Below are positions 9,774 through 19,172 of a stretch of DNA of 22,108 bases, piece by piece. The first letter of the stretch is position 1, and each line of letters begins with the position of its first letter. The translations under genes and the position numbers were made by a program. The DNA comes from Paramacrobiotus richtersi (lineage: Eukaryota; Tardigrada; Eutardigrada; Parachela; Macrobiotidae). The stretch covers positions 1 to 22,108 of the forward strand of contig JAQGAU010001003.1 in assembly GCA_034698045.1 (NCBI GenBank). The letters are read 5' to 3'. The notes beneath the pieces were generated by a model. The model was given only the letters and a program-made list of their open reading frames with translations, made no database searches and was not told the origin of the DNA.

Positions 9774-9866
9774 GATAAAAATTTACTTTTTGAAAGATAT
9801 TATATCGTGCATTAGAGTTTTTCTATCAGAATTTTGTTCGGAATCCTCCATCGAACCACAACCACC

Positions 9867-10418
9867 ATGAGCGATTCCGAGAAGAGCACCTCCGAAGAGA
9901 AGACCAAACCGACCAAACAGCCCGACACCTCCGACAGCGAACCCGAACCCCCGAAGAAAAAGCCCTTCAACAACGACAGCGACGCCTCCGACGACGATCA
10001 GCCCAAGAAATCCACCAAAACCCCATCCAAGGCAACCGTCAGCTCCTCGTCCTCCTCCGACGGGGAACTGGAGGAACAGCCCAAAAAGAAACCCAAAAAG
10101 GAAGAACCGAAAAGCAAGGACAAGAAGCACGAGTCCAAGAAGGACAAGCGGGAGGAGCCCAAAAGCAAGGATAAGAAGAAGAAACGCGCCGCGACCCCCG
10201 AATCCGAGGAGGAAGAAGCCAAGTTCGATCTGGGGGGTAATCGCTTCCTGACCCATGATGAGTACAAGGGGAAGACCCTGGTCGGCATCCGCGAGTACTA
10301 CCTGGATGCGAAGAGCGGGGAGATGCGACCCGGGAGGAAGGGGATTTCGTTGACGCTGGAGCAGTGGAAGAAACTGAATAAGTTTGCGCCCAAGGTCAAC
10401 AAGGCGCTGGGGATCTGA
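9867..10418 (+). CDS. SUB1: RNA polymerase II transcriptional coactivator PC4/p15 (SUB1 homologue)
   Basis: Intronless, 183 residues. PC4 binds single-stranded DNA and bridges activators to the general transcription machinery; it also acts in DNA repair and chromatin. Residues 1-118 form a charged, disordered Ser/Lys/Glu-rich tail with serine-aspartate clusters (casein-kinase-like sites), a run of six serines (59-64), and a 9-residue block E-E-P-K-S-K-D-K-K repeated at 79-87 and 96-104. Residues 120-182 match the PC4 ssDNA-binding dimer fold: F-D-L-G-G-N-R-F, K-G-K-T-L-V-G-I-R-E-Y-Y and M-R-P-G-R-K-G-I-S-L, then L-E-Q-W-K-K-L. The ATG at 9867 has an excellent CACCACC context; an in-frame ATG at 9834 would add 11 residues but is in poor context. 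The tail is longer than in human PC4. The lack of introns among intron-rich neighbours could mean an old retrocopy, but no poly-A trace is seen. Confidence 0.93.
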   Translation: MSDSEKSTSEEKTKPTKQPDTSDSEPEPPKKKPFNNDSDASDDDQPKKSTKTPSKATVSSSSSSDGELEEQPKKKPKKEEPKSKDKKHESKKDKREEPKSKDKKKKRAATPESEEEEAKFDLGGNRFLTHDEYKGKTLVGIREYYLDAKSGEMRPGRKGISLTLEQWKKLNKFAPKVNKALGI

Positions 10419-11070
10419 GCATTCCGTGGATGTTTGTGTAGAGGTACTTTTTTTGCGAAAAGTTGTCAGGATGGTTGTTGCTTCTGTTTACCTTCAAATA
10501 ATGGCACACATTCGTAGTTCTCGTATGTAGCTGCAGTATTCTTTTTCGTATTTTTTGTGAATTGCAATGTTATGTTACCACCTTTCCGTTGACGGCGAAC
10601 GACAGTATATTTCTTGAATAAGTTACGATAAAAATGTGGAAAACTGGTCTGTCTACCGTATAGTGTATCGCGGTTATTACGTGCTGAACTAACAGTAAAA
10701 TGGCTCGATGGGAGTTTACATAATAATAATCCCGGAGAGGTACAAGATGATCGTAAACATGTGATTAATTTCAAGCAGCACGGGAAAAAAAAGCAAGGTC
10801 CAAAAAAGTTGTGGCAGATATATTTGCTGCGTCCCATAGATGTATGGGCTTTATGTAACATGGAGGTTTTTGTAGCAAAGTTATATAAAAGAATTACATG
10901 GTACAGGAAATTCCCGGCGAGATGCAAAGCACGAGAGGTTGAACTAAGTTGCGCAGATAATCATGCATGAATAAATAGTATATGTTATTAGACAGATTTC
11001 AAATTTGATTTTTTTTTCCACATTAATTATTATTGTTGTTTTGCTACGAATCCCACGATACAGCAGCACA
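10419..11070. other. PC4 3' flank and upstream region of first lipocalin gene
   Basis: Moderately AT-rich. A 153-codon open frame on the minus strand (10927-10466) and a 69-codon one on the plus strand (10761-10970) overlap each other; neither has a domain I know. The plus frame runs through a TATA box and is probably not coding. AATAAA occurs at 10970-10975. Confidence 0.45.
10882..10891 (+). promoter_or_regulatory. TATA box of lipocalin-like gene 1
   Basis: TATATAAAAG, 189 bp upstream of the signal-peptide ATG at 11071. No better promoter candidate is nearby. Confidence 0.5.
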
Positions 11071-12650
11071 ATGCCTTGGCTCTCCGCGACGACTGTACTA
11101 ATATTAATGTGTTTGTTGTCGGCAGGTACGTTTAATTATCATGTAAGTATGCATTTTAACAATTGCACATATCGTACAAAGTTTCTTTGGTTATTGTGTG
11201 CTGTATTATTTTGTGCACTTATTCTGATTTCGGTCAACAGTCTCATTTTACCGTGCTATGTTTTTTACTGTGTAGACGTAATACAAATATATTAATTAAT
11301 TATATTGAGTTAATATATTAAATTAAATTAATTCCTAAATACCATCCATTAGGTGCTGTACATGTTTTCGGTATTTACCGGGCTATTGACTTTTTCTACA
11401 ATTTTTGCTGATTTCTTGATAGCTGTACATGTATATGTGGAGTATTCTACTGTGTATTTTGGTAGCTATAATGTCAGCACTAACGTACGTGTTCAGCGGC
11501 ACTTCACAGTTAATAAGTAATTAATGGTATAATAAATATGTTGCTGTAGGACTGATAAACACAAATCCGTATAAATCAAGAAACCGTGCATCCGGGCAAA
11601 ACCCTGCCCGTTATGACCGTTCGTATACATCACAGTATCCCGGAACGCATGGTTATGATTGCACACCCGGTGGACCGCCGCGAATTCCCAATACGCTTCA
11701 GCCAATGCGAATCAATCCAAAAGCGGCAAGCCTCTTCTTTCCATACGAAAAATAATCAACCCAATTAAATTAAGACATTTTTCTCGTTTATAGATCGTTT
11801 GTGATGCATACGCGCTAGTTCCAAATTACATATACTAATTTGAATAAAACACATACTCGGAATAATTCGAAAAATAATTTATACAAATGGAACCCTGCTA
11901 TCTACCTATTTCCGAAAATGGCAAAAACGTTGTACATACCTTTAATGTTATAATGTGATGCCTGTCTCAATGGTAAAGGTGCTGGGAAGATGGTACACCT
12001 ATGTCCAGTATTACGACGGCGTAGCGGACGAGGTCTACCAACAAGTTAACAGCGTGGCATACTACGACGCTCTGGCACTTGATACGCTGCACCCCGCAAC
12101 CGGGTCCCCAGCCGTTTTGGTTGAAGAGAAGTTTCCGCAAGCGGACGCCACCACCGGACAGTGTTACGTTCCCTATCCGATTTACCTGGGATACTTGACG
12201 CCCGAGGGGACTGCTTCGAGTGTTGGAGCCTCAAACACCACCAAATACGGTGAGCAACTTAGCACTCGAGTGATTTTCTTGCGAGTGATTTCAGCTTCAT
12301 TTTTCTGCGATATTTTAGTTGTGGATAATTCGGTGACCTTGTCAACGGACTATGACACCTACTGGCTGCTTTACGAGTGCTTTACATACAATTTACCATC
12401 GGGATACTGTGATGAGCCCTACTTTTACATCTACACACGACAACGCCCGGATCAATTACCATCCAGCGTTATAAACAACATTGCCGGCGTGGTGGAGGAT
12501 CTTTTGGGTCGGTACTGTGTCAGCATGGACATGATGGTCGCCACCGTGTGGATGCCAGAATTGGGGTTATGCCCGCCAGTACCGATAACCGATCCGTGTT
12601 ACAACAACCTCCGACAGGCACATCTTTCGCTAGCTGGAGCGATGGCCTAA
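11071..12650 (+). CDS. Secreted lipocalin-like protein, array copy 1 (4 exons)
   Basis: Exons 11071-11125, 11550-11725, 11979-12249 and 12319-12650 join in phase (junction phases 1, 0, 1) to 277 residues. Lipocalins are small beta-barrels that carry hydrophobic ligands outside the cell; the closest general resemblance is to apolipoprotein D-type proteins. Exon 1 codes for a hydrophobic signal peptide. Exon 2 codes for a Tyr/Gly/Arg/Pro-rich extension ending in P-N-T-L-Q-P-M-R-I-N-P. Exon 3 opens with the G-x-W motif (G80-R-W82-Y) and contains H-P-A-T-G-S-P-A-V-L-V. Exon 4 carries T177-D-Y-D-T-Y, Y-E-C, the Y-T-R-x-R-P-D-Q-L-P-S segment that resembles the third lipocalin motif, and several cysteines. 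Two peculiarities: intron 2 appears to be GC-AG, and the 69-nt intron 3 is open in frame, so unspliced RNA would still encode a longer protein. The extension differs most from the other copies. Confidence 0.8.
11726..11978 (+). other. Probable GC-AG intron (copy 1, intron 2)
   Basis: In copies 2-4 the extension exon ends with the codons for D-P-Y-R followed by GTAAAG or GTAAGA. At the same place copy 1 has GCAAGC and no usable GT before the frame closes. The acceptor GGTAAAG ends at 11978 and the next codons are V-L-G-R-W-Y in phase 0, matching the other copies. GCAAG is the usual GC-donor form. Confidence 0.7.
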
Positions 12651-13476
12651 CATTTGAAGGAGCCAGTGTATGAGGCTTGTGAATTGCAAAGACTTGATTA
12701 CTGTTATTTTATATATTCTAGAATTGAAATACTACCATTGCCCGACCATAGATAGTTTCACAGGTTTTCATGACAGTTTTCTCGAACATAAGTATTTGCA
12801 CTAGTTGTGTACATTTTTAGTATAATTATGACGATAACCATGAACTGGTACTGACTGTTACGGTGCAATACAAGCTCAAAGAAAGGAACGCTTCTTGACT
12901 TCTGGCTATGTGCTTAGTTGTATTCGTACCGGTATGTGTCATAGATTGTTTCGACTTCAGTGCGGTCTGCCGCGGGTTCAACATTCTGGCTCTGTTTAAA
13001 ACATCCAGGATTCGAAGATTAGGCTCGGACATGATAGAAGTAGGATCATACTTATATCATGATCACGGCTCGGATATCGAGATGAAATATCCAGACTATC
13101 GAGGATATGGCCGATGCATAGCAAAGCACTACTTCTATGCTAATATGTGTTGATGTAATTTTTGTTACCGAAGCGGTTATGCATCCATCTGCGCAAAAAA
13201 ATTAGTGTAGGTTAAACAACTGCAGTACAATGCATGGTTGCTTAACATTAAACCTGATTGTCTCGCATATCTGGTCGCATTTAACCTAGCCTTTGTATTT
13301 ACTATTCGGGCAGGCTTTTCGAAGTAAAATTTCAGCTCCTTTTTAGTTTCTTATTGCTAATTTGCTAGTGCTGGATTCAGTTCGACAACCTTGACAGTGT
13401 GAACTGCGAAAGCTATTGTTTGATTTGTTTCATCTCATTTCACTGTTGCGGTGTGTCTGCTGTCTAACAATAAAGG
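12651..13476. other. Spacer between lipocalin copies 1 and 2
   Basis: 3' flank of copy 1 and promoter region of copy 2. A plus-strand frame at 12908-13153 has protein-like residue use towards its end (Y-P-D-Y-R-G-Y-G-R-C) but no family I recognise, and no splice partner. GCTCGGAYAT occurs twice within about 50 bp (13022 and 13069 area). I see no TATA box near 13400. Confidence 0.4.
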
Positions 13477-15009
13477 ATGCTTTGCCGGCATGGAATATGC
13501 ATTTCAGCTGTCGCCTTGATTCTGCTCTCCTGGAAAGGTATGATTCGCGTTCGAAACATCCAAGAGCAACTATTACCACAATATTTTTCACCGTATGTTC
13601 TTCTGCCGCATTTTGTTAACAAAAGCCTGGCCGTTTATGTAAACAAAAATTGTGGGCGATTTGCAGCTGTTAGGTTTCTTAGGTATTGAAATCAGGACCG
13701 TACAGATACAGTTCTTCTTTCAATGCGCTTGTTGTCGGCTTGTCGCTAACGATTGTTAGTAGTAACTAATCGCTCTCGTTCTAGCCGTAAGTCATTTTTC
13801 AGAACATCATATGCCAAATCTTCCCTAAGACATCCAGCGAAGTACAAGGACCAAGGCAACGATGCTTTTTACAGCCCAACTCAGGGGAATCATGGAAGGG
13901 GGTTTCCTGCATGTTCACCTAATACGCTCCAAGTTCCAAATGTTCTCCAACCGACGAAGGTCGACCCGTACCGGGTAAAGATGTGTTTGATTCGATGAGA
14001 TTCTGTATTTATGCGATAGCTAGTGAGTACATATTCGGAAACCAGACCGTAACATATTATTTACTTCAATCGATATATACTAGTAGTTATATTGGTATGA
14101 TATGCACTGTCTATATAGTATCGTTATCAGAGTGTTGGACACAGTATACACAGTTGTCAGTTGGTTGAACATTATAGTTTCTGGGACGATGGTACTCGTA
14201 CCTCCGGTACACCAAGGATGTTGACTCTGTATTAAATGGAGAAACTTTTGTTACTGTCAATGGAAGCAATACAGTCTGTACCTACAATGCCATAGTTCAC
14301 GAAACCGTGCATCCAGCCACTGGATCTCCGGCAGTATTGGTCGAACAGCTGTTCAGTCACTGGGATCTCACGACCTTACAGTGTGCAGCACCCGAAGCCT
14401 ATCTAAGTTACTTGACGTCCGAGGGTGGCGCATCATCAGTCGGAACCACAGGTCCCGAAGCTTACTGTAAGTGGCGTTTGGTATATGAATTATAAGGATC
14501 AGAATATTATAAGGATTATATGAATTATAAGGATTACAGGTATCTAGATATCTCAGGTCCTTTATAATTATGAAGGACCTGAGCTATGTAGGTACCTGTA
14601 GCAAGACACTGTGCAACACACTAACCACGTGTATAATTCTTTCTTACCTTTTATTCTTAATGTGTTAACATCTACAGTTCTGGACAATTCTGTGATACTG
14701 GCAACTGATTACAACACTTATGCCCTTTCATACGCATGCATCACCTACAATATGGATTCGGGATTGTGCGATAATCCCTTCTTTTATGCCTACACCCGCA
14801 CAAGACCGGATCAGTTGCCGTCCAGGACAATCGATGCCGTCGCCCGGATAGCCAATGATCTCCTGAGCCAGTACTGCGTTACCATCGATATGTTTCGTGC
14901 TGAACTGTGGACACCGACGCTGGGCGAGTGCCCGCTTGTGATTCCAAATGATTCTTGCTACCTGACTCTTCGACAATCGTACCTTGATCTGGCTGGAGCA
15001 ACTTCATAG
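13477..15009 (+). CDS. Secreted lipocalin-like protein, array copy 2 (4 exons)
   Basis: Exons 13477-13537, 13763-13974, 14178-14466 and 14678-15009 give 297 residues, the longest of the four. Exon 1 is a signal peptide with L-I-L-L-S-W before the splice. The acceptor of exon 2 is the least certain boundary: TTAGTAG ending at 13762 keeps phase and resembles the acceptor of copy 3, but leaves about 13 more residues than in the other copies. The extension ends in V-P-N-V-L-Q-P-T-K-V-D-P-Y-R. Exon 3 starts F-L-G-R-W-Y (G94-x-W96) and has a 7-residue longer loop with an extra cysteine (N-T-V-C). Exon 4 has T197-D-Y-N-T-Y, A-C, G-L-C-D, Y-T-R-T-R-P-D-Q-L-P-S and the shared C-terminal L-D-L-A-G. Introns are GT-AG. 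Intron 3 (14467-14677) contains the hairpin listed below. Confidence 0.8.
14484..14534. repeat. 16-bp direct repeats before the intronic hairpin
   Basis: TATGAATTATAAGGAT occurs at 14484-14499 and again at 14519-14534, with a related ATTATAAGGATTA between them. The second copy abuts the hairpin arm at 14535 directly. Confidence 0.8.
14535..14600 (+). repeat. 66-nt near-perfect hairpin within copy 2 intron 3
   Basis: Arms of 28 nt (14535-14562 and 14573-14600) pair at 25 of 28 positions around a 10-nt AT-rich loop. The 11 pairs next to the loop (CTCAGGTCCTT with AAGGACCTGAG) and the outer 8 (TACAGGTA with TACCTGTA) are perfect; the three mismatches lie between. Size and shape suit a pre-microRNA, a small MITE or a cruciform. 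There is no such structure at this place in the other three copies. Confidence 0.75.
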
Positions 15010-15627
15010 AAAATATACTGACTTATATCAGATATGGTAACCTTTGCACAAAAACGCATATTTTGAAAAAATGCTAATGTTAAATTTTGTGCTGATATTA
15101 TGCTTGTCGTTTCCCCTTTCCCCACGAACTCTAGTTTTACGATATATAAATGCAGTTGTTATGTGTGTTTTGTGTGGCCGTATTATGTGTTTGTCGCGTG
15201 CGTGCGTGCGACCATACGTGTTTGCCCTACATTTAGATTACTTGGGATGGGCTGTCGTTTTTGCGTTTGGAGACCTTTTGCCAGTACCTGTGACCACATT
15301 CCCTTCTTCTGGTATGTAAGGATGTCACCCACCGAACCTGACATTAATGCATGTAATCATACGCAAAAACTAATAATTTTGTTATGTGTGCATCTATCGG
15401 AAGACCTCCTGCACAGTACCTCATTTCCCTACAGTCGCGTCCAGTAGTTACAAATCTTGCACAGTGATTCACTTCTCCCTTGCGTGGGTTTCGATTCAAT
15501 GCGGACTAGATCGAAACAGAACACCTAGAACGTCTACCATAGTTTGAAATTGATTATCTTATGGTATCGTGACAGAACACTATTATAGATCACAGTTTCG
15601 GACCTGTAGACGCAACTGCATTATGGA
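15010..15627. other. 3' flank of lipocalin copy 2
   Basis: No supported gene. A 91-115-codon pair of overlapping plus-strand frames (15044-15447) is hydrophobic and Cys-rich but unlike any family I know, and is probably not coding. A short GTGC-type simple repeat sits near 15196-15211. Confidence 0.4.
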
Positions 15628-15870
15628 AGGTTATGAAAGATAAATGTACGATGCCGTACACCGATATACTTTTTTCCAGAACTTGGTTACGTACAAAGAA
15701 CGGTACCATAACCGGGCAAAAACGGTCGCAGAAGACTTTCGTGAAACTTGTTCGATTGTCTTCCTGCCGGTCTCTTGCATAATAATGCAGCCAAGCTCGT
15801 TAACCTAACATAGGTTAACGCACTGGGCTGCTGGTGTGAAATGCCGCATGCAGTAGCTGCACAATTTCCA
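15628..15870 (+). promoter_or_regulatory. Duplicated promoter block of lipocalin copy 3 (TATA lost)
   Basis: This block aligns over about 230 bp with 18825-19040 upstream of copy 4: shared landmarks include TTATGAAAGAT, CGATGCCGT, ACTTGGTTA, CGGGCAAAAACGG, CGATTGTCTT, AACCTAACAT and AATGCCGCATG. Where copy 4 has GGTATATAAGCGGGC, copy 3 has GGTACCATAACCGGGC, so the TATA box is gone or was never formed. Confidence 0.65.
15798..15820. repeat. Perfect 10-bp hairpin upstream of copy 3
   Basis: CGTTAACCTA (15798-15807) and TAGGTTAACG (15811-15820) pair perfectly around ACA. The counterpart upstream of copy 4 is a different hairpin formed around the same AACCTAACAT core. Confidence 0.85.
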
Positions 15871-16005
15871 TCCTGTGCATGGACGTAACAATACATATGT
15901 TGATATTTTTAACTAGATAGCTTTCTCTTGTTATTAGTTTTCATCCTTCTGTGTATTTTTATCAAACTCCTCGTTTTACTATGGATAACTTGACGTAAGA
16001 CGACG

Positions 16006-18050
16006 ATGCGTAGCCTGTATGTTGTATGCGCAACAGTTGCACTACTGCTTCTGTACTGGACAGGTATGATTTGCGGCTGCTGCAATATTTCAAGATACTT
16101 CGGTTTTCTCTGCCGTAAGGGTTTTTACCCCCAAGTCCTGGCCAGCCGAGAAACCATTCCTTAAGCTTAACATTTCGGGACGACAGCACATTATTTTTGA
16201 GCCAACAATTATAGCGCGTTATTTACAGAATCTCCGTTACTTACTCTGTACATGAATTTGGTTACATAACCTATTCTTTTGCTATGTCTCTAAGATAGCC
16301 CTCCTGCGGGTGGCATTTATGTTATTGAACGTTTGTTGAATGTTGCGCAGGTGTCTAGCTAACTTAGAATGTTACCGTTGCACCGTATCTCGCAGATATG
16401 AATGTTGTTAACATAATTCCATGCAACGTTCGTCTATTATAATTAGTTACTAACAACAGTATGGTGTATGTTTCGCCTTTATACAGTAGACTCTGCAGAT
16501 GGCCATGGCAGATACCACTCTAATCGAAAATCAAGGAAGCACAAACAAGGTAGAATCGATACTTTCCATAGCAGAACGAATCAAGGAACGAAACCTGCGG
16601 GATGTGCACCTGGTAGCAAACTGGAAATTCCCAATATCCTTGAACCGATGAAAATTGACCCCTACCGAGTAAGATTGTAACGAATAGCCATGCAGTGGCT
16701 ACGAGCGAAAGCACCCACCAAATTGAACCAATTACGTATCTCTGCACCCTCGTCTCATTTTTTTCAGTTTCAGACTACATTATTTTTAATTAGTATGGCA
16801 GTTACGTATCTCCCGAGCCATATGCCTTTCACCGCTTGTTATCCGAAACTATGCTGTATAACAGCTTACCGCAGCGATCGTTTTCTACCAGCATTTATTA
16901 GTACCGTTTTCGAATTATTACTGTACTGACTGTTTTCCTTCGAAGCAATGAGAAATATTCAACCTGGCGCATGGTATACATACCGACTTTCCGTCAGTAA
17001 TTATTACGACAAAATATGTACGTTTGGGCGATTCTGGATAATATGGAAGAAAGGAGTACGAGGACGTAGTTAGTGATAAAGTGATGTGACTGTTTTCTTA
17101 CCCTACACCGCGGTACTTACTACTTTGAGAATTTTACTTGGGCAAAAAAACAAACTTGACTTCGTTTAAATCACGTTTTAATGTTTGAGCCCTGGCGTAA
17201 CCACGCTTGTAGAACGGTGTACAACTTGGAAAACTGTCCATTTTCTTGTCGATAAAGTTAGCAGACATAGAAAACTCTGATGTGAATGGGCAGCAGACAG
17301 TGTTAAATGTACAGTCAGTCCGATCAAGATGGTTTGGGTCATAGTTTCTGGGACGATGGTACAACTATGTCGACTACTTCGATGGAATAGAGGACGATCC
17401 GCCCAATGCCACGAACACAGCCAATTCTTACAGTGCCCTAGCGCGCGAAACCCTGCAGCCGTCCACCGGGTCCCCTGCTGTACTTATGGAGCAGCTAAAC
17501 AATCGCCGTGACCCCGCCAGCGGACAGTGCGAGGATCTGATAGCGGTACTAAGCTATCTGACGCCTGATGGTACTGTTGTGGGCGTTGGGACATTAAATC
17601 CGACAACTTCTCGTAAGTGACATCGATACGTGTAACCTAATGCGGAGGAAAATACTTACAGCCTTAAAATGTACCGTGTGCAACAAGTACATCCAATTAA
17701 CTGTATCTCTTCATGCAGTGGTAGATACGTCTGTCATCCTGGCCACGGATTACGACAGCTACGTCCTGCAGTACGAATGTGACTCCTACAACGTCGAAAC
17801 AGGACTGTGTGGTGCTCCTTATTTCTACGTTTTCACGCGAGTAACACCGGATCGGTTAGCCGCCAGGACAATCGATACCATCGGCAAGACAGTCAATCGT
17901 CTACTGAGCCAGTACTGCGTTACCTTCGACATGTTTCTTGTGAGACTGTGGACACCTAGTCTGGGTGAGTGCCCGCTTGTGGTACCGAACGACCCCTGCT
18001 ATCAGGCTCTTCGGCAGGCACACCTGGATTTGGCTGGTGTAAGCGTCTAG
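16006..18050 (+). CDS. Secreted lipocalin-like protein, array copy 3 (4 exons)
   Basis: Exons 16006-16063, 16490-16668, 17345-17612 and 17719-18050 give 278 residues. Exon 1 is a clean signal peptide (R-S-L-Y-V then a leucine-rich core, W-T before the splice). Exon 2 codes for a basic extension with S-N-R-K-S-R-K, T-F-H-S-R-T-N-Q, one cysteine and the closing I-P-N-I-L-E-P-M-K-I-D-P-Y-R. Exon 3 begins F-L-G-R-W-Y (G82-x-W84) and includes N-A-T and Q-P-S-T-G-S-P-A-V-L. Exon 4 has L-A-T178-D-Y-D-S-Y, Y-E-C, R-V-T-P-D-R-L-A-A-R-T-I-D and the conserved cysteine series ending D-P-C-Y. Splice sites are strong GT-AG. It is the nearest relative of copy 4: promoter, introns and 3' flank align as well as exons. 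The gene appears intact, but its promoter lacks the TATA box of copy 4. Confidence 0.82.
16669..17344 (+). other. Intron 2 of lipocalin copy 3
   Basis: GT-AG intron of 676 nt, the longest of the array. Short open frames in it show no recognisable domain. Confidence 0.75.
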
Positions 18051-18824
18051 ATTCTTGATAAATGTACAGTGTTATGATGTTTAGTAGATTATAACTGATA
18101 ATGATTTTCTGCATCCATGAGCATTGTCATAAACTGTGAAATTACTTGAGTGCGTATCGTAGCGCACAGCACGGAAGCGGTGGGACCATCGTAAACGCCG
18201 AGAATTGCTGTTAGAAGCACGCTTTTTTCATCGTTTGTTTCGTATCTAAAGTTTACCGACAATGAATACCGACAGTGCGTGATATATGTGGAGCGGAAGT
18301 TAGAAACAGAAAACCTTACTGAGCTCGAGATCAGTCCGAACGTTAAAATGCCATACAACTTATGTACGTTGTATGTCAATCAATTGCATGTCAAAAATGT
18401 TTTGAATATTCATGTTCAGGCCCTGGGCAAACATTTTTGTTGTAATCATACTGCAGCAAGCGAGATATGGATCGAACTTGCAAATATGGACATAGATAGC
18501 ATCAGTTGCATGTACCTATTTGTATGGATTTACCAAATAACGGCAGGCAGCAGAATTCGCATCGAAAGTAAGATTTAAGGAAATGGAAAATTGCTGCTAA
18601 AGAATTTGGAGTTTTCCGAACTTTTCTGGCAATAGACCAACTAGAGTTGGGTGTCGTCTGTTTGTCAGGCGCGTTAAACGGCAGAGTGTAACTTATCAAA
18701 TCACAACCCTGATCGTTAATATTATACAGCCATGACAGATCCTAACAAGGTATTTCATCTATTTGACCATAAGCAAGAAGTTATAATACTGGAGCTTGGA
18801 TCCACAGTAAGAAGCTTGGATTAT
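18051..18824. other. 3' flank of lipocalin copy 3
   Basis: The first ~100 bp and the segment near 18500-18545 align with the flank of copy 4 (CATCCATG followed by GTCATAAA; TGTATGGATTTACCAA), so the duplication unit reaches at least 0.5 kb past the stop. A plus-strand frame stays open from about 18195 to 18578 (some 128 codons, with K-F-T-D-N-E-Y and E-R-K-L-E-T-E-N-L-T) without an obvious start; I do not recognise it. Confidence 0.5.
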
Positions 18825-18901
18825 GAAAGATTGTTACAGAGAATGCACGATGCCGTCTGCCGATATGCTTTTTGCCAGGACTTGGTTATGTACGTGGATG
18901 G

Positions 18902-18909
18902 TATATAAG
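18902..18909 (+). promoter_or_regulatory. TATA box of lipocalin copy 4
   Basis: TATATAAG in the context GGTATATAAGCGGGC, 271 bp upstream of the start codon, within the block duplicated between copies 3 and 4. Confidence 0.6.
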
Positions 18910-18984
18910 CGGGCAAAAACGGCCGCAGATAGCATTCTCGTAATTTTCGATTGTCTTGGATAGTTATGCAACTGAACGTGGTAA

Positions 18985-19004
18985 CCTAACATCACAATGT
19001 TAGG
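18985..19004. repeat. Perfect 8-bp hairpin upstream of copy 4
   Basis: CCTAACAT (18985-18992) pairs with ATGTTAGG (18997-19004) around CACA. It occupies the same place as the 10-bp hairpin of copy 3 but uses different pairing partners, so the structure seems kept while the sequence changed. Confidence 0.8.
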
Positions 19005-19172
19005 ACTGCTAGAGCATAATGCCGCATGATCTAGTGGGTGCTCATTTTCCCAGGTCCCACAGATGTCCACATATGGCGTAACACAGCTTTCTCTTATTAT
19101 TGCTCCGCAAGCTTATGTACTACATTTACTCAGATTGTTCGCGTTAATTTTAATTTTGCTGTAATACGTGCC

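Larger units (their letters stand above)
9106..9866. other. Divergent intergenic region between NCLX and PC4
   Basis: This is the shared 761-bp upstream region of two genes transcribed away from each other. It holds candidate TATA boxes for each (9204-9213 minus; 9766-9773 plus) and a cluster of CTGCAG-type palindromes at 9411-9450. Short open frames at 9548-9775 (plus) and around 9580 (minus) are GC-richer than the surroundings but show no recognisable domain. Confidence 0.6.

Noticed and set aside
9783-10288. Long minus-strand open frames opposite the PC4 gene
   Set aside because: They mirror the repetitive Lys/Ser/Glu codons of PC4; the plus-strand product is a clear family match, so these are shadows.
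10466-10927. 153-codon minus-strand frame after PC4
   Set aside because: No domain, no coding-like composition, and it overlaps the TATA box of lipocalin copy 1 on the other strand.
11493-11705. Minus-strand frame opposite lipocalin copy 1 exon 2
   Set aside because: The plus strand has the phase-correct extension exon shared with the other copies.
13483-13619. Serine-rich plus-strand frame overlapping copy 2 exon 1
   Set aside because: The other frame gives a signal peptide of the same design and splice phase as the remaining copies.
15044-15447. Hydrophobic overlapping frames after copy 2 as a membrane protein
   Set aside because: Two frames overlap with no family resemblance and no splice partner; T-rich DNA gives hydrophobic codons by chance.
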